DNA of 64,000 nucleotides from Euleptes europaea (taxonomy: Eukaryota > Chordata > Lepidosauria > Squamata > Sphaerodactylidae), in the NCBI RefSeq assembly GCF_029931775.1, contig NC_079318.1:78713614-78777613 (forward strand), read 5' to 3'. The notes below the pieces were generated by a model. That model made no database searches. It saw nothing but the letters and a program-made list of their open reading frames with translations, and had not been told where the DNA came from. This document shows, piece after piece, positions 42,656 to 54,400 of the stretch. A program made the translations under genes and the position numbers. How positions within the stretch are numbered: position 1 is the stretch's first letter; each line of letters opens with the position of its first letter.

Positions 42656-45600
42656 TTAGGGCATACTGCTGTCTGGGCCTGGGCCCCCTTCATCTGCCAG
42701 GACCTGCCCGTGCACCTTTTGGTGGCGCTTATAGTTGTCCCAGTGGCCGGTGGTGTAGGGGCAGATGCGGCACTGAAAGGGCTTCTCGCCGGTGTGTCTC
42801 AGCATGTGGCGCTTGAGGTTCATGCTCTGGTTGCACGAGTAGGAGCAGAGGCGGCAGCGGAAGGGCTTGTCTCCCGAGTGGATGCGGCCGTGGCGCTTGA
42901 GGTTGGCGAGGTTGCCGCAGGCGTAGGGGCACAGCGGGCACTTGTAGGGTTTCTCGCCGGTGTGCACCCGCTGATGACGTTTGAGGTTGTCCAGGTGGGC
43001 TGAGGCATATGGGCAGAGGGCGCAGGTGAAAGGTTTTTCACCGCTGTGGGTCTTCATGTGCCGTGCCAGGTGGTTGGGATAGGTGGTAACAAAGGGACAC
43101 AGCTGGCACGAGAAGCCTTTCGGAGACGCGGGCTCACCCCCCAGCTCTGCCAGACTGCAGCGCCCACACACTGGCTCACCCAGGCCCTCGTCAGCCTCCA
43201 GAACCAGTCCACAGGCCCTACAGGTGAACGGGAAGAGCAGCTCGGGGAGAACAGTGGCAGAGTCCTCAGGCCGCAGAAAAGGTGAACCTGGCAGCAATGG
43301 TTCTGTGGAAGAAAGAAGCAGTGAGCAAGGCTGCTGACTTTCGCAAGTTGCCTGTTCAGGCATCTGCATCTATATGTTCAATAAAGACAACCCTTTCCCC
43401 TCTCCTTTGGTGTAGGCCCCACATCACTTCCTACAGCCCCAATTCCAAACTTGAGCTGTGAAGCCCTTGAGAAACAGGTACAGTTATAAAAATGAGGAAG
43501 AAGCCCAGACCAACAGCAAGAGCAAGCTAAATTTCAGTTTATCTACGGGAAGGTTGGAACTCCTGGACCTGTACTCAACCGACCCACTAGGGGAGGGGTT
43601 GTGGCTCAGTGGCAGAGACTCTGGCATGCAGAAGGTCCCAGCTTCAATCCCCGGCATCTCCAATTAAAGGGACTAGGCAAGTAGGTGATATGAAAGACCT
43701 AACTGAGACCTTGGGGAGCCGCTGCCGGTCTGAGTAGACAATACTGACTTTGATGGACCAAGGGTTTGATTTAGTATAAGGCAGCTTCATGTGTGTTCAC
43801 TGCGCTGCTGCTTATTTCCAACATGACAAAAGATGACAAATTCCTGCTCCAAGGAGTTTTATAGTCTAAATTTTCAGTGGGGTAGCTGTATTACATCTAT
43901 TGCAGCAAAAAAGACAGGCAGGAATCTTGTGGCACCTTGAACATATGTTCCAGCATAAGCTTTTGTAAACTACAGGTCACTAACTCATATACTCTTGTCT
44001 AAGTTCACAGTATAGTCATTTTATAGAGAGGTATTTTTAAATAAATCAGTGAAGGGAGGCTGACTTAGAAAAGCATGATCAGGCTGAGAACAGCCCAGGT
44101 TGGAGATTCACTGTCAAATGATGGTAAACAACCTTTGCCCTAGAATTGGAGAATCAAGAAAGCTTAAACCGAGGTGGGGGAGGTTAACTTTTGCAATGCC
44201 AAGGGCATTGCTAACACTTGCTCCTATGCATCCCAGACCACCACCGCCCAAAAAATTCCCATGTCCTGCCTGGTACCTGTCTCCTGGTCAGCTACAGGTG
44301 GTCCCTCCAACTCTGGCTCTAATTCCCCCTGGAGCTTCTGGCTATGGTGCTGGAAAGAGTTGCCGTGGATGCAGCGGCAGTTGCAGGGGCTGTAGCGTGG
44401 CGGCGGTTCCTGTCCGTGGACTCGCTGGTGCCTCTTGAGGTTGCCAAGGCTGCTGCAAGCAAAGGGGCAAGTGGGGCAGCGGTATGGCTTCTCACCCGTG
44501 TGGGTGCGCAGGTGGCGTGTCAGGTTGACCAGCTGGGCCGAGGCGTAGGAGCAGTGCGGGCAGCGGTAAGGCTTTTCACCGTTGTGAGTCTTCATATGCC
44601 GCTTGAGGTGGCTGGAGTAATGCGATGCAAAGGGGCACAGCTGGCAGGAGAAGACCACGCGCCCCTTTGGGGAGCCTTCCTCGTCCCCCTCAGGGCAGGG
44701 ATGGCAGGGGGCGGAGCCAGGAGAAGGCAGGCCACAGTGGTGACAGGCCAGGCCTGGGCCACCCGTTTCTCTGTCCTCCCGGGTCTGGCATAGAGGTGCG
44801 AACTCCTCTTCGCTCAGTGAGTAGGCCGGCAGCCCAGGCGTCCCCCCAAGTGAGTCTGCAGCACACAAGGAGGGGGCATCAGGTAGGCAGCTGTGGGGGT
44901 CATCACCTTGGCCTCTCCCTTTCCTGCTGGTACAATAGGGGGTTACCGGGTGGGGGGACCTAAACTGCAGGAACCCTTCCCCCCGGTAGGCTCCCCTCCC
45001 CCTCCCAAAAAAGGGACGCCTCAACCTGTGGCTTCTCCTCGTTTAACAGTTGCAGTCACCCTGCACGCTCTCTACAAAACACTCCACGTCTCTCTCCTTC
45101 ACCACCACCTCACTGCAAATGCACACCCCACAGCAATCATAAGGGAGACAGAAGGAAAAGTTCAGTGTTCGGTTTTGAACGCAGGACACTTCTGGTTCCA
45201 TACCAAGCTAAGCAAGAACTCAAGAGGCCACCCGAAACGCTGCCAACCCAAGCAGCAGAAGCCACCATGAACTTACTAGCTCAGGATCACTGCTTGGGTT
45301 GCCCGGGAACCCTCGGACTACAACCTCCCCTCCCACCAGACAAACCTTCGGAGTCCTTTTCGAAAGCCAGGATCTGGTCGCCGCTCTCCTCCAGCTCCAG
45401 CTCGTGCTCCAGGAGGAAGTTGCCCTGCGGCGCCAGGTTGTCTCCCGGGGGCTCAGCGGGAGCTCCGACGGCCTCCACTGCAACACAGGGAACCCGCTTC
45501 AGAGAAGGGCTTGCAAGCACCGCAAACCAGGCTTGTTCTCCTGGGAATCAGCCTAGGGGGGAAGTGGGGTGCATCCCAGGCAGAATCCCAAGCCCGATCC

Positions 45601-45858
45601 CCCCCTACGCCAATTTGAAAAAGCAGGTTTCTAGCCCTCGTGAGTCCCTGTGGAACCGCCCGACCAGAGAATCGCCGAGCCTGGAGACAGCAGGGGGACC
45701 ATTTTCGGGAGGGGAGGGGAGGGGACAGTCCCAAGTCCCTCCCTTTAGAGAAACAGCCCGGAGGGAGAAGACACCAGCAGCCCCTCCATGAAGAGGAGGA
45801 AGGCCGGGCCTGCCTCACCTTTGACTGGCTGTGGGTTACGCTGCTTCCGGCGGGGCAT
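42656..45858 (-). CDS. ZNF513: ZNF513, C2H2 zinc-finger transcription factor (complete, 4 exons)
   Basis: Nuclear DNA-binding regulator; in mammals it is linked to retinal gene expression and retinal degeneration. Exons: 45819-45858, 45346-45477, 44277-44855 and 42656-43302. Phases agree, giving 465 residues. The start MPRRKQRNPQPVK matches human. Exon 2 encodes an acidic region (EHELELEESGDQ, AFEKDSEG). Exon 3 has three C2H2 fingers (about residues 126-204: CQLCPFASHYSSHLKRH, CPHCSYASAQLVNLTRH, CPTCPFACSSLGNLKRH). Exon 4 has five fingers (about 314-452: CQLCPFVTTYPNHLARH through CRICPYTTGHWDNYKRH) joined by TGEKP-type linkers, the second to fourth nearly identical to human. CxxC pairs (CHHC...CHPC; CRAC...CGRC) precede each cluster. 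It is shorter than human (541), mostly in the linker between clusters and in the C-terminal tail. Confidence 0.96.
43590..43800 (+). repeat. tRNA-derived SINE, family 1
   Basis: A forward copy (antisense to ZNF513) in the last intron, from ggggttgtggctcagtggca to ggcagcttcatgtgtg. Confidence 0.85.
43890..44000. mobile_element. Penelope-type terminal fragment, diverged
   Basis: The pieces ggtagctgtattacatctat, aatcttgtggcaccttgaac and agcataagcttttgtaaact keep the order of the terminal repeats at 26215. Confidence 0.4.
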
Positions 45859-45859
45859 T

Positions 45860-46200
45860 TTGCCCGGCGGGGGGGAGGGCGGCCGCTCCAGCCCTGGACG
45901 CCTCCCCCGCACCGGGTCGCACAACGCCGCTCGGCCTCGTCCCCCGCCCGCGCCGCCCCGAGGCCCCGGCAGCCGCTCCCCCGACGCTCCCGCCCATCCG
46001 CGGGGCGGGCGGCCAGAGCAGCGGACGCTTCCGGTTCCTGCCCCGTCCGCGTTGCATGACGGGAACTGAAGTCCTTGCCAAGTACAAAAGAAGACAGGAA
46101 AGAAGGATCGTGAAGAAAGCTCCCTTACGCGAAGAGCTGAGAGGCGTCGTGGGATACGTAGCGCGTCTGCAGTGACGTCACGCCGCTCGGGCCTCTTCGC
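45860..46200 (-). promoter_or_regulatory. ZNF513: ZNF513 CpG-island promoter
   Basis: A CpG-rich block upstream of the ATG with a perfect CRE palindrome TGACGTCA at 46173-46180 and two ZNF143-like stretches (gcatgacgggaactgaagtc about 46054; cgtgggatacgtagc about 46148). Confidence 0.5.
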
Positions 46201-46385
46201 ATTCCCCCCCCCGTTTATAATTTAGCACCGCCTTCATTCCTTCTGGAGCGGCGGGCCCTTTAAGGAGTGTCCTGATTGGCTGCAGAATGAGGCGCGCGTT
46301 TTGGATCCTCCGCGGAGCCCAGCGAGAGCCTCAGCATACTTGCGCGGCTCCGAATGCTCCGTCCTCGCTCGTGAGGGAGGGAGGC

Positions 46386-46590
46386 AGGGGCCGTGGCTCA
46401 GTGGTAGAGCATCTGCTTGGCGTGCAGAAGGTCCCAGGTTCAATCCCCGGCATCTCCAGTTCAAGGGACTAGGCAAGGAGGTGATGTGAAAGACATTTGC
46501 TGAAGACTCTGGAGAGCTGCTGCTGGTCTGAGTAGACAATGCTGACTTTAATGGACCAAGAGTCTGATTTAGTATAACATGTGTTCATGC
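46386..46590 (+). repeat. tRNA-derived SINE, family 1
   Basis: A good copy: ggccgtggctcagtggtaga head with B box ggttcaatcc. It starts about 200 bases from the ZNF513 CpG island. Confidence 0.85.
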
Positions 46591-46609
46591 GCGCGTGGAG
46601 AATTGCGCC

Positions 46610-46922
46610 CGGGTAGCTAAAATGACTAAACTGAGTCATTTTACCTAGACTAAACTGACTAAACTGAGGCTGTCGTATTTTGGTCACATCATGAGACGAC
46701 AAGAGTCACTGGAAAAGACCTTCATGATAGGAAAAGTTGAGGGCAGCAGGAAAAGAGGAAGACCCAACAAGAGATGGATTGACTCAATAAAGGAAGCCAC
46801 GGCCTTCAATTTGCAGGATCCGAGCAGGGCTGTCAAAGATAGGACATTTTGGAGGACTTTCATTCATAGGGTCGCCATGAGTCGGAAGTGACTTGACGGC
46901 ACTTAACACACACACACACACA
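46610..46922 (+). mobile_element. BovB/RTE LINE 3' end
   Basis: It reads GHIMRRQESLEKTFMIGKVE, RPNKRWIDSIKEATAF and HRVAMSRK, then ggaagtgacttgacggcact and a ca run. Confidence 0.85.
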
Positions 46923-47029
46923 CAGCTGTGGCGGCGGCTAGTCAAATCCTGCTGAGCTGGTTATGCGATCCGACCCATATTTATGCCTGGGCAGTAAATT
47001 TCACTGAATTCGGAGGGATTGACTCCTTA

Positions 47030-47175
47030 GACAGTGTAGGGTTGTGTCGTGGTTATGGTATCAGATTACGATTTGAGAGACTTGGGTTTAAATCTCCACT
47101 CTTCCATGAAAGCTTGCTGAGTGACCCTTGTGCCAATCACACACATACTTGCCCCCCCTCCTTGCCTCACCTAAC
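47030..47175 (+). repeat. MIR-like SINE fragment
   Basis: It contains tgtcgtggttatggtatcag, gggtttaaatctccactctt and tgagtgacccttgtgcc. The 3' end is missing. Confidence 0.5.
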
Positions 47176-47345
47176 TTCTTGAGTGAATAATGTACATCAC
47201 CCTATGTGCAAATATTTGCAGTCTTAGTTAGTCCTCTAAGGAAAACAGGATTGTGCTGTATCCATTTTGGATCGTGTGGGTTGTCTATTGTGACATATGC
47301 ATAAACTTGGCCACCAGTGCCAGGCAATATTAAACTTACATGAGA

Positions 47346-47632
47346 GAAGAAGAGTTGGTTTTGTATATGCCGACTTCCTCTACCACTTAAGGAAGAATCA
47401 AATTGGCTTACAATCCCCTTCCCCTCCCCACAACAGACACCCTGTGTGGTAGGTGGGGCTGAGATAGCTGTGACTAGCCCAAGGTCACCAAGCTGGCTTC
47501 ATGTGTAGGAGTGGGGAAACAAATCCAGTTCACCAGATTAACCTCTGCCACTCATGTGGAGGAACTGGGAATCAAACCCGGTTCTGCAGATCTGAATCCA
47601 CCGCTCTTAACCACAACACTACGCTGGCTCTC
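47346..47632 (-). repeat. tRNA-derived SINE, family 2
   Basis: Reverse copy: agagttggttttgtatatgc to gctcttaaccacaacactac. Confidence 0.8.
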
Positions 47633-47789
47633 CATTCCATTACAATGGCAGCTGAAGCACCTTCCTGTTGTATCATATTACAACTTCCATGATTCTTTGG
47701 GGCTTTGTTCCTGTTTGCTAGTATGTATTTGTGTGTTTATTAAGAATTTATATGCCTCTGGCCCACACAAAGTAGCTTAGTCCTTAACC

Positions 47790-49545
47790 TTGCCTGGCTC
47801 CACCCACTTCCAATATAGAAACAGTCAGACTGCAAGGCCTCTGTTGGGTGACTTGCAAAAATTAGAACAAAGACGTAGATATGGTAATAAGAATTTTTCT
47901 AAAGAGGATTATGAAATCCTAAAAAAACTAACTGATAATCCCGATATTACCATAAAAGAGGCGGACAAGGGCGGGGCTATAGTCCTTTTAAATACCAAGG
48001 ATTACGTCTCTGAGAATCTTAGACAGCTGAGTGACACCACGACTTTTTCTAAGCTTACCCAGGATCCTTCCTCCAATGTCATGCTTTCAATTCAAAACCG
48101 TCATTCGTGTAGGCTTAGCCTTAGATTATGTTACCAAAAAGGAGGCAGATTTTTTGATTAATGAGTACCCACGTACCCCGGTATTCTGCCAAAAATACAT
48201 AAGAGGCTGGACAATCCTGCCGACCGATCATAAGTGGCAACCAATCAGTCACTGAACCTTTGGCCAAATTTCTGAAAAATCAATTGCACCCTTTTCCTAT
48301 TAATACACCTTCATATATCCTCAACAGTAAGCAGTTCATTTTGAATACTGAAAATATATTAGTGGCTGAGGGAGACGTTTTGGTTACTTTGGACGTTATG
48401 TCCCTATATACTCTCGTCCCATTAGATGAAGTAAGAGCCATAATAGCTGAATTATTCGATACCCGAGTTAACCCTTGTCCACCATCTCACTTCTTATTAG
48501 ATCTTTTGGATTTTATTCTAGAAATTTTTTTTTGGTTTTTGGATGATTTATATATACAAAGGAAAGGAGTGGCAAGGGGATGTGCTTGCGCACCGTCAAC
48601 TGCCAACCTATACATGATTGCCTTTGAAAAGTTGTATATTTATAACAACAATCCAGTAACAGAACATATTTTGCTTTACAAACGTTTTATTGATGATGCC
48701 TTTATGCTGGTAGACAGTTTGTCTAATTATCACAGATTAATTGAATGGCTTAACTCCAGGAACCAATACATTCAATTTGTCGGTACAGCCCATCCAATTC
48801 AGTTCAATTTTTTGGACCTGACAGTAACTGTTGGCTCCGATAGGAAACTTTTTGTGCAGCCTTACAGGAAGGCTACTGATAAGGGAGCACTCCTTCATTT
48901 TAGTTCTTTTCACCCGAAACACCTTAGAACCAACTTACCTTATGATCAATTCCTTAGAATTAAAAGAAACTCCACGCAAAAGGAACATTACACTGTGGCA
49001 GCAACCTCTTTATCTAACACTCTACAGACAAGAGGCTACCCACAGGGAGTCATCCAACAGGCTAGGACTGGCACAGACAATATGGATCGTGCCCAGTTAC
49101 TTTCCAATAAACAACATTCCAACTACACGGGCATCACATCATCATTAGAATTCACTAATTACATGAGGGACATTCAAAATATTATCTTCAAACATTGGAA
49201 CTTGGTAAAAGATTTACCAGGTTGCAGTTCCTTGCCTCGTTTTGGGTATTGCAAAACAAGATTGCTTAGGGACCATCTCAGGCACACAGATACCCTTCCC
49301 AAGCTAACATCTAATGTGCCTTTGGGCCACTTTCGCTGTGGAGAATGCAACATGTGTCCTTTTGCTTTACTCATCAAAGAATTCAAGAGTACTAATTCCA
49401 ATTATGTCTTTAAATTAAAACAATTTTCCAACTGCTCCAGCCGCAATTTGATTTACATTTTGAGATGCCCCTGCGGATATTTGTACGTGGGCAAAACCAC
49501 GAGACAGATTAAGCTAAGAGTGGGTGAACATAGATCTTGCATATC
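47790..49545 (+). mobile_element. Penelope-like retroelement (Neptune-like), broken
   Basis: Fossil with reverse transcriptase and the start of a GIY-YIG endonuclease. Recognisable parts in order: DITIKEADKGGAIV (about 47940), RT motif A LDVMSLYT (about 48390), motif B GCACAPSTANLYM (about 48580), motif C FIDDAF (about 48690), a CGECNMC zinc-binding linker as in Neptune-type elements (about 49340), and ILRCPCGYLYVGKTTRQIK (about 49460). It is not one intact reading frame, has about two breaks, and its endonuclease end is cut by the inserted block that follows. Likely moderately old. Confidence 0.85.
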
Positions 49546-49985
49546 GTATATACTTGCGTATAAGCCGAGTTTTTCAGCCCAAAAAAGGGCTGAAAAAGCC
49601 GGCCTCGGCTTATACGCGGATCAATACAGTAGGGGAGGGGGGAGGGAGGGGGCAACTTACCGCCGCCGCCATCGCCGCCGGGCCCGCGCGGCTTCCCCTG
49701 GCCAGGAGCGCCCTGTGAGGGCCTCCTGCGGCCACGGGAAGCCTGCGCCGCCGCCGCCGGGCGCGCCCGGCTCCCTCCGCCCAGGAAGGGCCTTGGAAAG
49801 CCTCCTGCGGCCGCGGGAAAGCCGCTCCGCCGCCAGGCGCACCCGGCTCCCCCCAGGACGGGCCTGGGGAAGCCTCCTGCGGCTGCGGGAAGGCCGCGCC
49901 GCCGCTGGGCGCGCCCGGCTCCCTCCGCCCAGGACGGGCCTGGGGAAGCCTCCTGTGGCCGCGGGAAGGCCACGCGGTATGGATG
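49546..49985. repeat. Foldback hairpin plus GC-rich tandem repeat
   Basis: A hairpin at 49556-49617 has arms gcgtataagccgag / ctcggcttatacgc and ttttt-cagccc / gggctg-aaaaa. It is followed by about four units of roughly 75 bp (anchor gcctcctg at 49720, 49800, 49872 and 49948). The host frame seems to read through this block, but the composition is unlike any real protein. Confidence 0.7.
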
Positions 49986-49989
49986 TTAC

Positions 49990-50360
49990 TCTAGCAAGAT
50001 CGCTAGGAGCCATCCATTGATCTGTAAGCTATATGCTTTTCAGTGCTTGGTATGTATACTCCTTGTTTAATTTTTGTTTAATTTTCATGTATTATGTACA
50101 ATTAGGTAGACATGATGTGTCATGTGTCCCGTTTAATTGCTTTTTAGAGATAGATTTGCATCTCTCACTACCTGCAAAATTTACCTGCAAAAGAAAATTA
50201 CCAGCCACTATCCCGATGGATAAAGCCTCGGCAAAATGGGTTTTACCGGAGTCCCATCTCGGGATATGAGATAATCACGCCAATAATATTCCATTTGGCT
50301 TCAATCGTGTTCTATTCCAGCGGAACTATCTCCGGGTTTTCCATACCTCTGACTAACCTT
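49990..50360 (+). mobile_element. Probable 3' part of the Penelope-like element
   Basis: AT-rich DNA with a block gataaagcctcggcaaaatg (about 50217) that resembles a decayed hammerhead-type terminal repeat. It lies directly after the inserted GC-rich block. Assignment is by position and weak resemblance. Confidence 0.3.
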
Positions 50361-50364
50361 TGGG

Positions 50365-50505
50365 GGCAACAGAAAACAACTCTGCACCATCCTCTATACG
50401 ACAGCCCTTCAAATACTTAAAGATGGTTATCGTATCACCTGTCAGTCATCTCCTCTTCAGACTAAACATACCGAGCTCCTTGCACCATTTCAGTCACTGC
50501 CTATT
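50365..50505 (-). mobile_element. CR1 LINE fragment
   Basis: A reverse match to the ORF2 end (cagcccttcaaatacttaaa, atctcctcttcagactaaac). Confidence 0.7.
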
Positions 50506-50887
50506 CCTGGATTAAAAATGCATCTATAAATGGCAACCTTTTAAAGATAAATATGCATGAAGATTAAAAAATCAACTAATTGTATTTAGTAGGGCAAGAA
50601 GGTTTAACAAGACACCAAAATTTATACATCATTAGTGTAAATATTAGTGCAGAACTAAGCAACGATTATTAGATGAGTTATCATTTGACTGGGTATATAA
50701 CAGATTAATTTGTTTTTTGTATAATGCAAAATTTCTATAAACTGTAATTGGATACTGAAACTTAATCATTTTTTCGTTTTCCCTTCCCCAGTTCCCCTTT
50801 ATTTCTGTACCCCAAAACCCATTAACAAAATTAAAAAAAAGCATCTACATATTTCTTATATCTTTTGATACAAACTAGACTGTCTCT

Positions 50888-51490
50888 GAACTGTGTGTGT
50901 GCTAAGTGCAGTCAAGTCGCTTCTGATTCATGACGACCCTATGAACCAGTGTCCTCCAAAATGTCCTATCCTTAACAGCCTTGCTCAGATCTTGCAAATT
51001 GAGGGCTGTGGTTTCCTTTATTGAGTCAATCCATCTCTTGTTGGGTCTTCCTCTTTTCCTGCTGCCTTCAACTTTTCCTAGCATGATTGTCTTTTTCTTG
51101 TCTTCTCATAATGTGACCAAAATATGATAGCCTCAGTTTAGTCATTTTAGCTTCTAGGGTCAGTTCAGGCTTGATTTGATCTATAATCCACTCATTTGTT
51201 TTTTTCAGGAGTCCACTGTATCCGTAACACTCTCCTCCAACACCACATTTCAAAGGAATCTATTTTCTTCTTGTCAGCTTTCTTCATTGTCCAGCTTTCA
51301 CAACCATACATAGTAATAGGGAATATGATGGCATGAATTAACTTGATCTTAGTTGCCAGTGACACATCCTTACGCTTAAGAATCTTTTCTAGCTCTTTCA
51401 TGGCTGCCCTTCCCAGTCTCAATCTCCTTCTGATTTCTTGGCTGCAGACTTCCTTTTGGTTGATGATGGAGCCAAGGAATAGAAAGTCTT
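50888..51490 (-). mobile_element. BovB/RTE LINE, ORF C-terminal part and 3' end
   Basis: The minus strand encodes LATKIKLIHAIIFPITMYGC, ESWTMKKADKKKIDSFEMWC, LRLSYFGHIMRRQE and RGRPNKRWIDSIKETTA, a longer stretch of the BovB C-terminus. It ends at gtgtgtgtgctaagtgcagt (plus). Pieces lie in different frames. Confidence 0.85.
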
Positions 51491-52185
51491 GAAACTAGTT
51501 TCAGGCCCCTTTATTTCTTCTTCTTCTGCATGTCTTAAGTATTTCTTTGAAACCAGTCCAGCTCTGCTTCTGGCCTGCCAAAGCACCCGCTATGATCTTC
51601 TCAGTCTAGACCAGCAACCACTCCCCGTTATTCCTAGCCAGAACTGTGACAGGGGGTTCTTGCTTCAAATGCTTTCTTGGGATGGAAGAAGCTGGAGCGA
51701 TGGGGTGGTGCTTGCACCTGTGTTCATCCTGACTTCAAATCCTGTGAACATCCTGGAGATCTGGATCATCTGGCCTCACTGCAAAGATGCATTTGGTTTT
51801 CTTGCTCGGTGCAGCCCTTCATGATAGGTCTCTATGTGCATATGGAAGGGAAAGGAGCAGGGCTGCATTGGCCCTTTCCTTAAAATGTTCTGCTAAACGA
51901 TTCATTAAAATTTAATGCTTTATGCTGCTGGCAGATTCCTGCTAGCTGTAGTGCCTGAACAGACCAGCATACTCAGACGTTATTGCTGTGGTATATAAAA
52001 ATTGACCTGTATACATCTCATTCTTCTGGGCCAAGGGCTCACCATGATGCTTTGATGTTGTTCAGAATCTGCTGATCAGATCACTGTTAATAGCCCCTTA
52101 GCCTGTGATTCTTTGTTTGCACGTGCTGGTCAGAACCTAGCCGGTCCCCAGGTATACCCTGCTATTTTCTCCTTGATCCAGCTGT
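51491..52185. other. Intergenic, nothing recognised
   Basis: No exon or named repeat. Confidence 0.3.
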
Positions 52186-52520
52186 TATTTACTTACCGTA
52201 CTTACTTACTTTATAGCCTACCTTTCTCACTGAGATGCACAGTGGGTTACATTTTAAAAACCACTATGCAATAAAAACAATAGGGTAAAATTACGCAACG
52301 AAACTATTATAAAATTTTAAAACACTGCAATAGAACCAGTTTAATACATACATTAAACATTACTTTGTTCAAAGACATTAAAACTACAGCTCTGTTCCCT
52401 TTCTAAAAATGCCCTCCTGAACATTTCCATTTTACACATTTTGAAAAATAATAAAAACATAGGCACCTTCCTAATCATGTTTGGTGGGCCCTTCCAGCAA
52501 GCTGGAACCATAACAGAATG
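52186..52520 (-). mobile_element. LINE 3' tail
   Basis: The plus strand has ttatagcctacctttctcac, gatgcacagtgggttacatt, then A-rich text with aaaacaatagg, fitting a reversed L2-like tail. Confidence 0.45.
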
Positions 52521-52899
52521 CTCAAGTGCAGGTAATCGTTGATCTTACTCATTTCTGGAGAGCAGAACCGGTTCTGGGTGGGAAACAATGTATCTCCAAT
52601 GTACTGCTGCCGTCACTGGCTCTGAGACCAGTTTCCCTATCGGGTGGTGGGAAAACTCTATTTTCTAAGCCATAATACCCATTTCTATAAAATACTCATA
52701 AAAAGGAAAAAAATAAGAATAATCTGGCCAGTTTCAGAGCCTGCACTGAATCTGTTTTTCTTGAGCAAAATGATCTAGCAAGTGGAACAACTGCAGTCAG
52801 TGCTGAGTGATGCTACTTTCTTTGACCCTATGAAACCCTGGTCTGTGTCTACCTATTAAGCAGGGGATACTTTCTTGTTGATTTTGCTCAGTCGTCTCA

Positions 52900-53500
52900 T
52901 CAGCTAAGGTGATGACATGCTAGGCATGACAATGTTTTAAAGAGGGTGGCCATACCAGTGATAGATGGGGTTGTTACCCTATCTGATCAAATTAAGAGTC
53001 TAGGGATATTCTTAAACTCACAGGGGCAGTGGCCTGGAGTACTTTCTTACCATTATGTATTGTTCAAAGGTTCTTGTTCCTCTAGTTCAGTCTAACCTTG
53101 CCATGCTGATCCATGTTTTGTCAGTTACCAGGCTTGACTATTGTAATGTGCTCTACATGGGGGCTGCCCTGGAAGACAGCCCAGAAGCTTCAACTGGTGC
53201 AAAATGCAGCTGCCCACCTATTCTCTGGCAGAGGATAGCATGATTATATTTGCACCAACCGCACTGGTTACCAGTTTGCTTCCAGCCAAAATTGAAGATG
53301 CTGGTGTTAATCTTTAAAGATATTTGCAGTCCAGGCCTTACATACTTGAAACCACCCTTTCCATTTGAGCCCACATGCCAGAAGAACTGGCCAGCTGGCA
53401 TAACTGGTAATCATTCTTTAGGTGAGATCACCAGTGGGCTGATCTGGAACTTTCAGACTGGTGGCACCTTTTCTTTGGAACCAGGTTCAATGAGGTGAGA
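52900..53500 (+). mobile_element. L2-like LINE, ORF2 C-terminal fragment
   Basis: The frames give VTRLDYCNVLYMGA and, in another frame, HWLPVCFQPKLKMLVLIFKD, as in L2 ORF2. Broken. Confidence 0.65.
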
Positions 53501-54010
53501 AAGAGGAATTCCCTGTTAAACGTTCACAGAAGACGCTAAGGAAAACGTGTGATGCAACCAGGCTGAGTCAGTTTTGTTCTGGCTTATTAACATGTGGCGC
53601 CTTTGATGTATGATGATAAGATGTGTTTGATTAGATGATTTTGAGGCACTCGCTTGTTTCAATCGGTAGCTGTTACTGATATGGGTGACCTGTTCCTTTT
53701 TTGGTGGGGGAGGTGGGGTAAAAGTTTTAAAAAGAAATAGGCTGGCAGTGCTCCCAAATTCAAGGCTGAGGCCAGTGACTGAGCTCCGGGCATGATGTGC
53801 CAAGCACAGAGCGTTGGGTGGCTGTCCCTGAGGCAAGAATCTCACCTGCCACCCTTCATTGGTTCTCCAGACAGTGATTAAAGGGTGCTGGAGCCTGCCA
53901 AAGTCTTTTCACCCTTCTGGGTTTATTGATTCCCCCCCCCCCCCGAACTTCCCTTGCTGAGGACTCGTCCCAACAGGGGCTGTTTTCAGGGCTGGTACCA
54001 GAGTCTGAAG
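53501..54010. other. Intergenic, nothing recognised
   Basis: No exon or named repeat. Confidence 0.3.
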
Positions 54011-54013
54011 TCT

Positions 54014-54218
54014 TCGGGGAGGGGCCCTGGCTCAGTGGGAGAGCATCTGCTTGGCATGCAGGAGGTCCCAGGTTCATTCCCCAGTTAAAGGGACTAGGCA
54101 AGTAGGGGATGTGAAAGACCTCTACCTGAGACCCTGGAGAGCTGCTGCCGGTCTGAGTAGATAATACCGACTTGGATGGAGGGTCTGATTCAGTATGAGG
54201 CAGCTTCATGTGTTCATG
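54014..54218 (+). repeat. tRNA-derived SINE, family 1
   Basis: A forward copy with gggccctggctcagtgggag head, ending gaggcagcttcatgtgttca. Confidence 0.85.
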
Positions 54219-54239
54219 CACTCTCCACATACCTTCTCT

Positions 54240-54400
54240 GTGAGTCCAATTTGCTGGCAGAGCATGGGGATGGACTACACTTCCCAGGATGCTGTGCAGT
54301 GGCTGGAGTGCAGAGTGTGCAGTGGCTGGGGGAGGGGGGCCCCTCAGCTGTTAGTGAAGAAGCAGGCAAAGCAAGGCAGGGGCTCAGAGAGGCAGGTAAG
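54240..54400 (+). promoter_or_regulatory. Probable promoter and leader exon of the RNF19-like gene
   Basis: A ZNF143-type site ACTACACTTCCCAGGATGC (54274-54292) and a CCAAT (54246) lie about 1.2 kb before the coding exon. GAGGCAG followed by GTAAGCC (donor at 54397) could join the ctccag acceptor at 55482. Inferred, with no transcript evidence. Confidence 0.4.

Noticed and set aside
46056-46175. Short frame MTGTEVLAKYKRRQERR... in the ZNF513 promoter
   Set aside because: 39 codons with no recognised homology, within a promoter that has transcription-factor motifs. No evidence of translation.
49620-50020. C-terminal extension of the Penelope frame with Pro/Arg/Gly repeats
   Set aside because: It is read-through of a GC-rich tandem repeat that is open in several frames on both strands.
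46200-54000. PPM1G, expected next to ZNF513 by human synteny
   Set aside because: No exon with PP2C-type motifs was found on either strand. The interval is repeats and unrecognised DNA.
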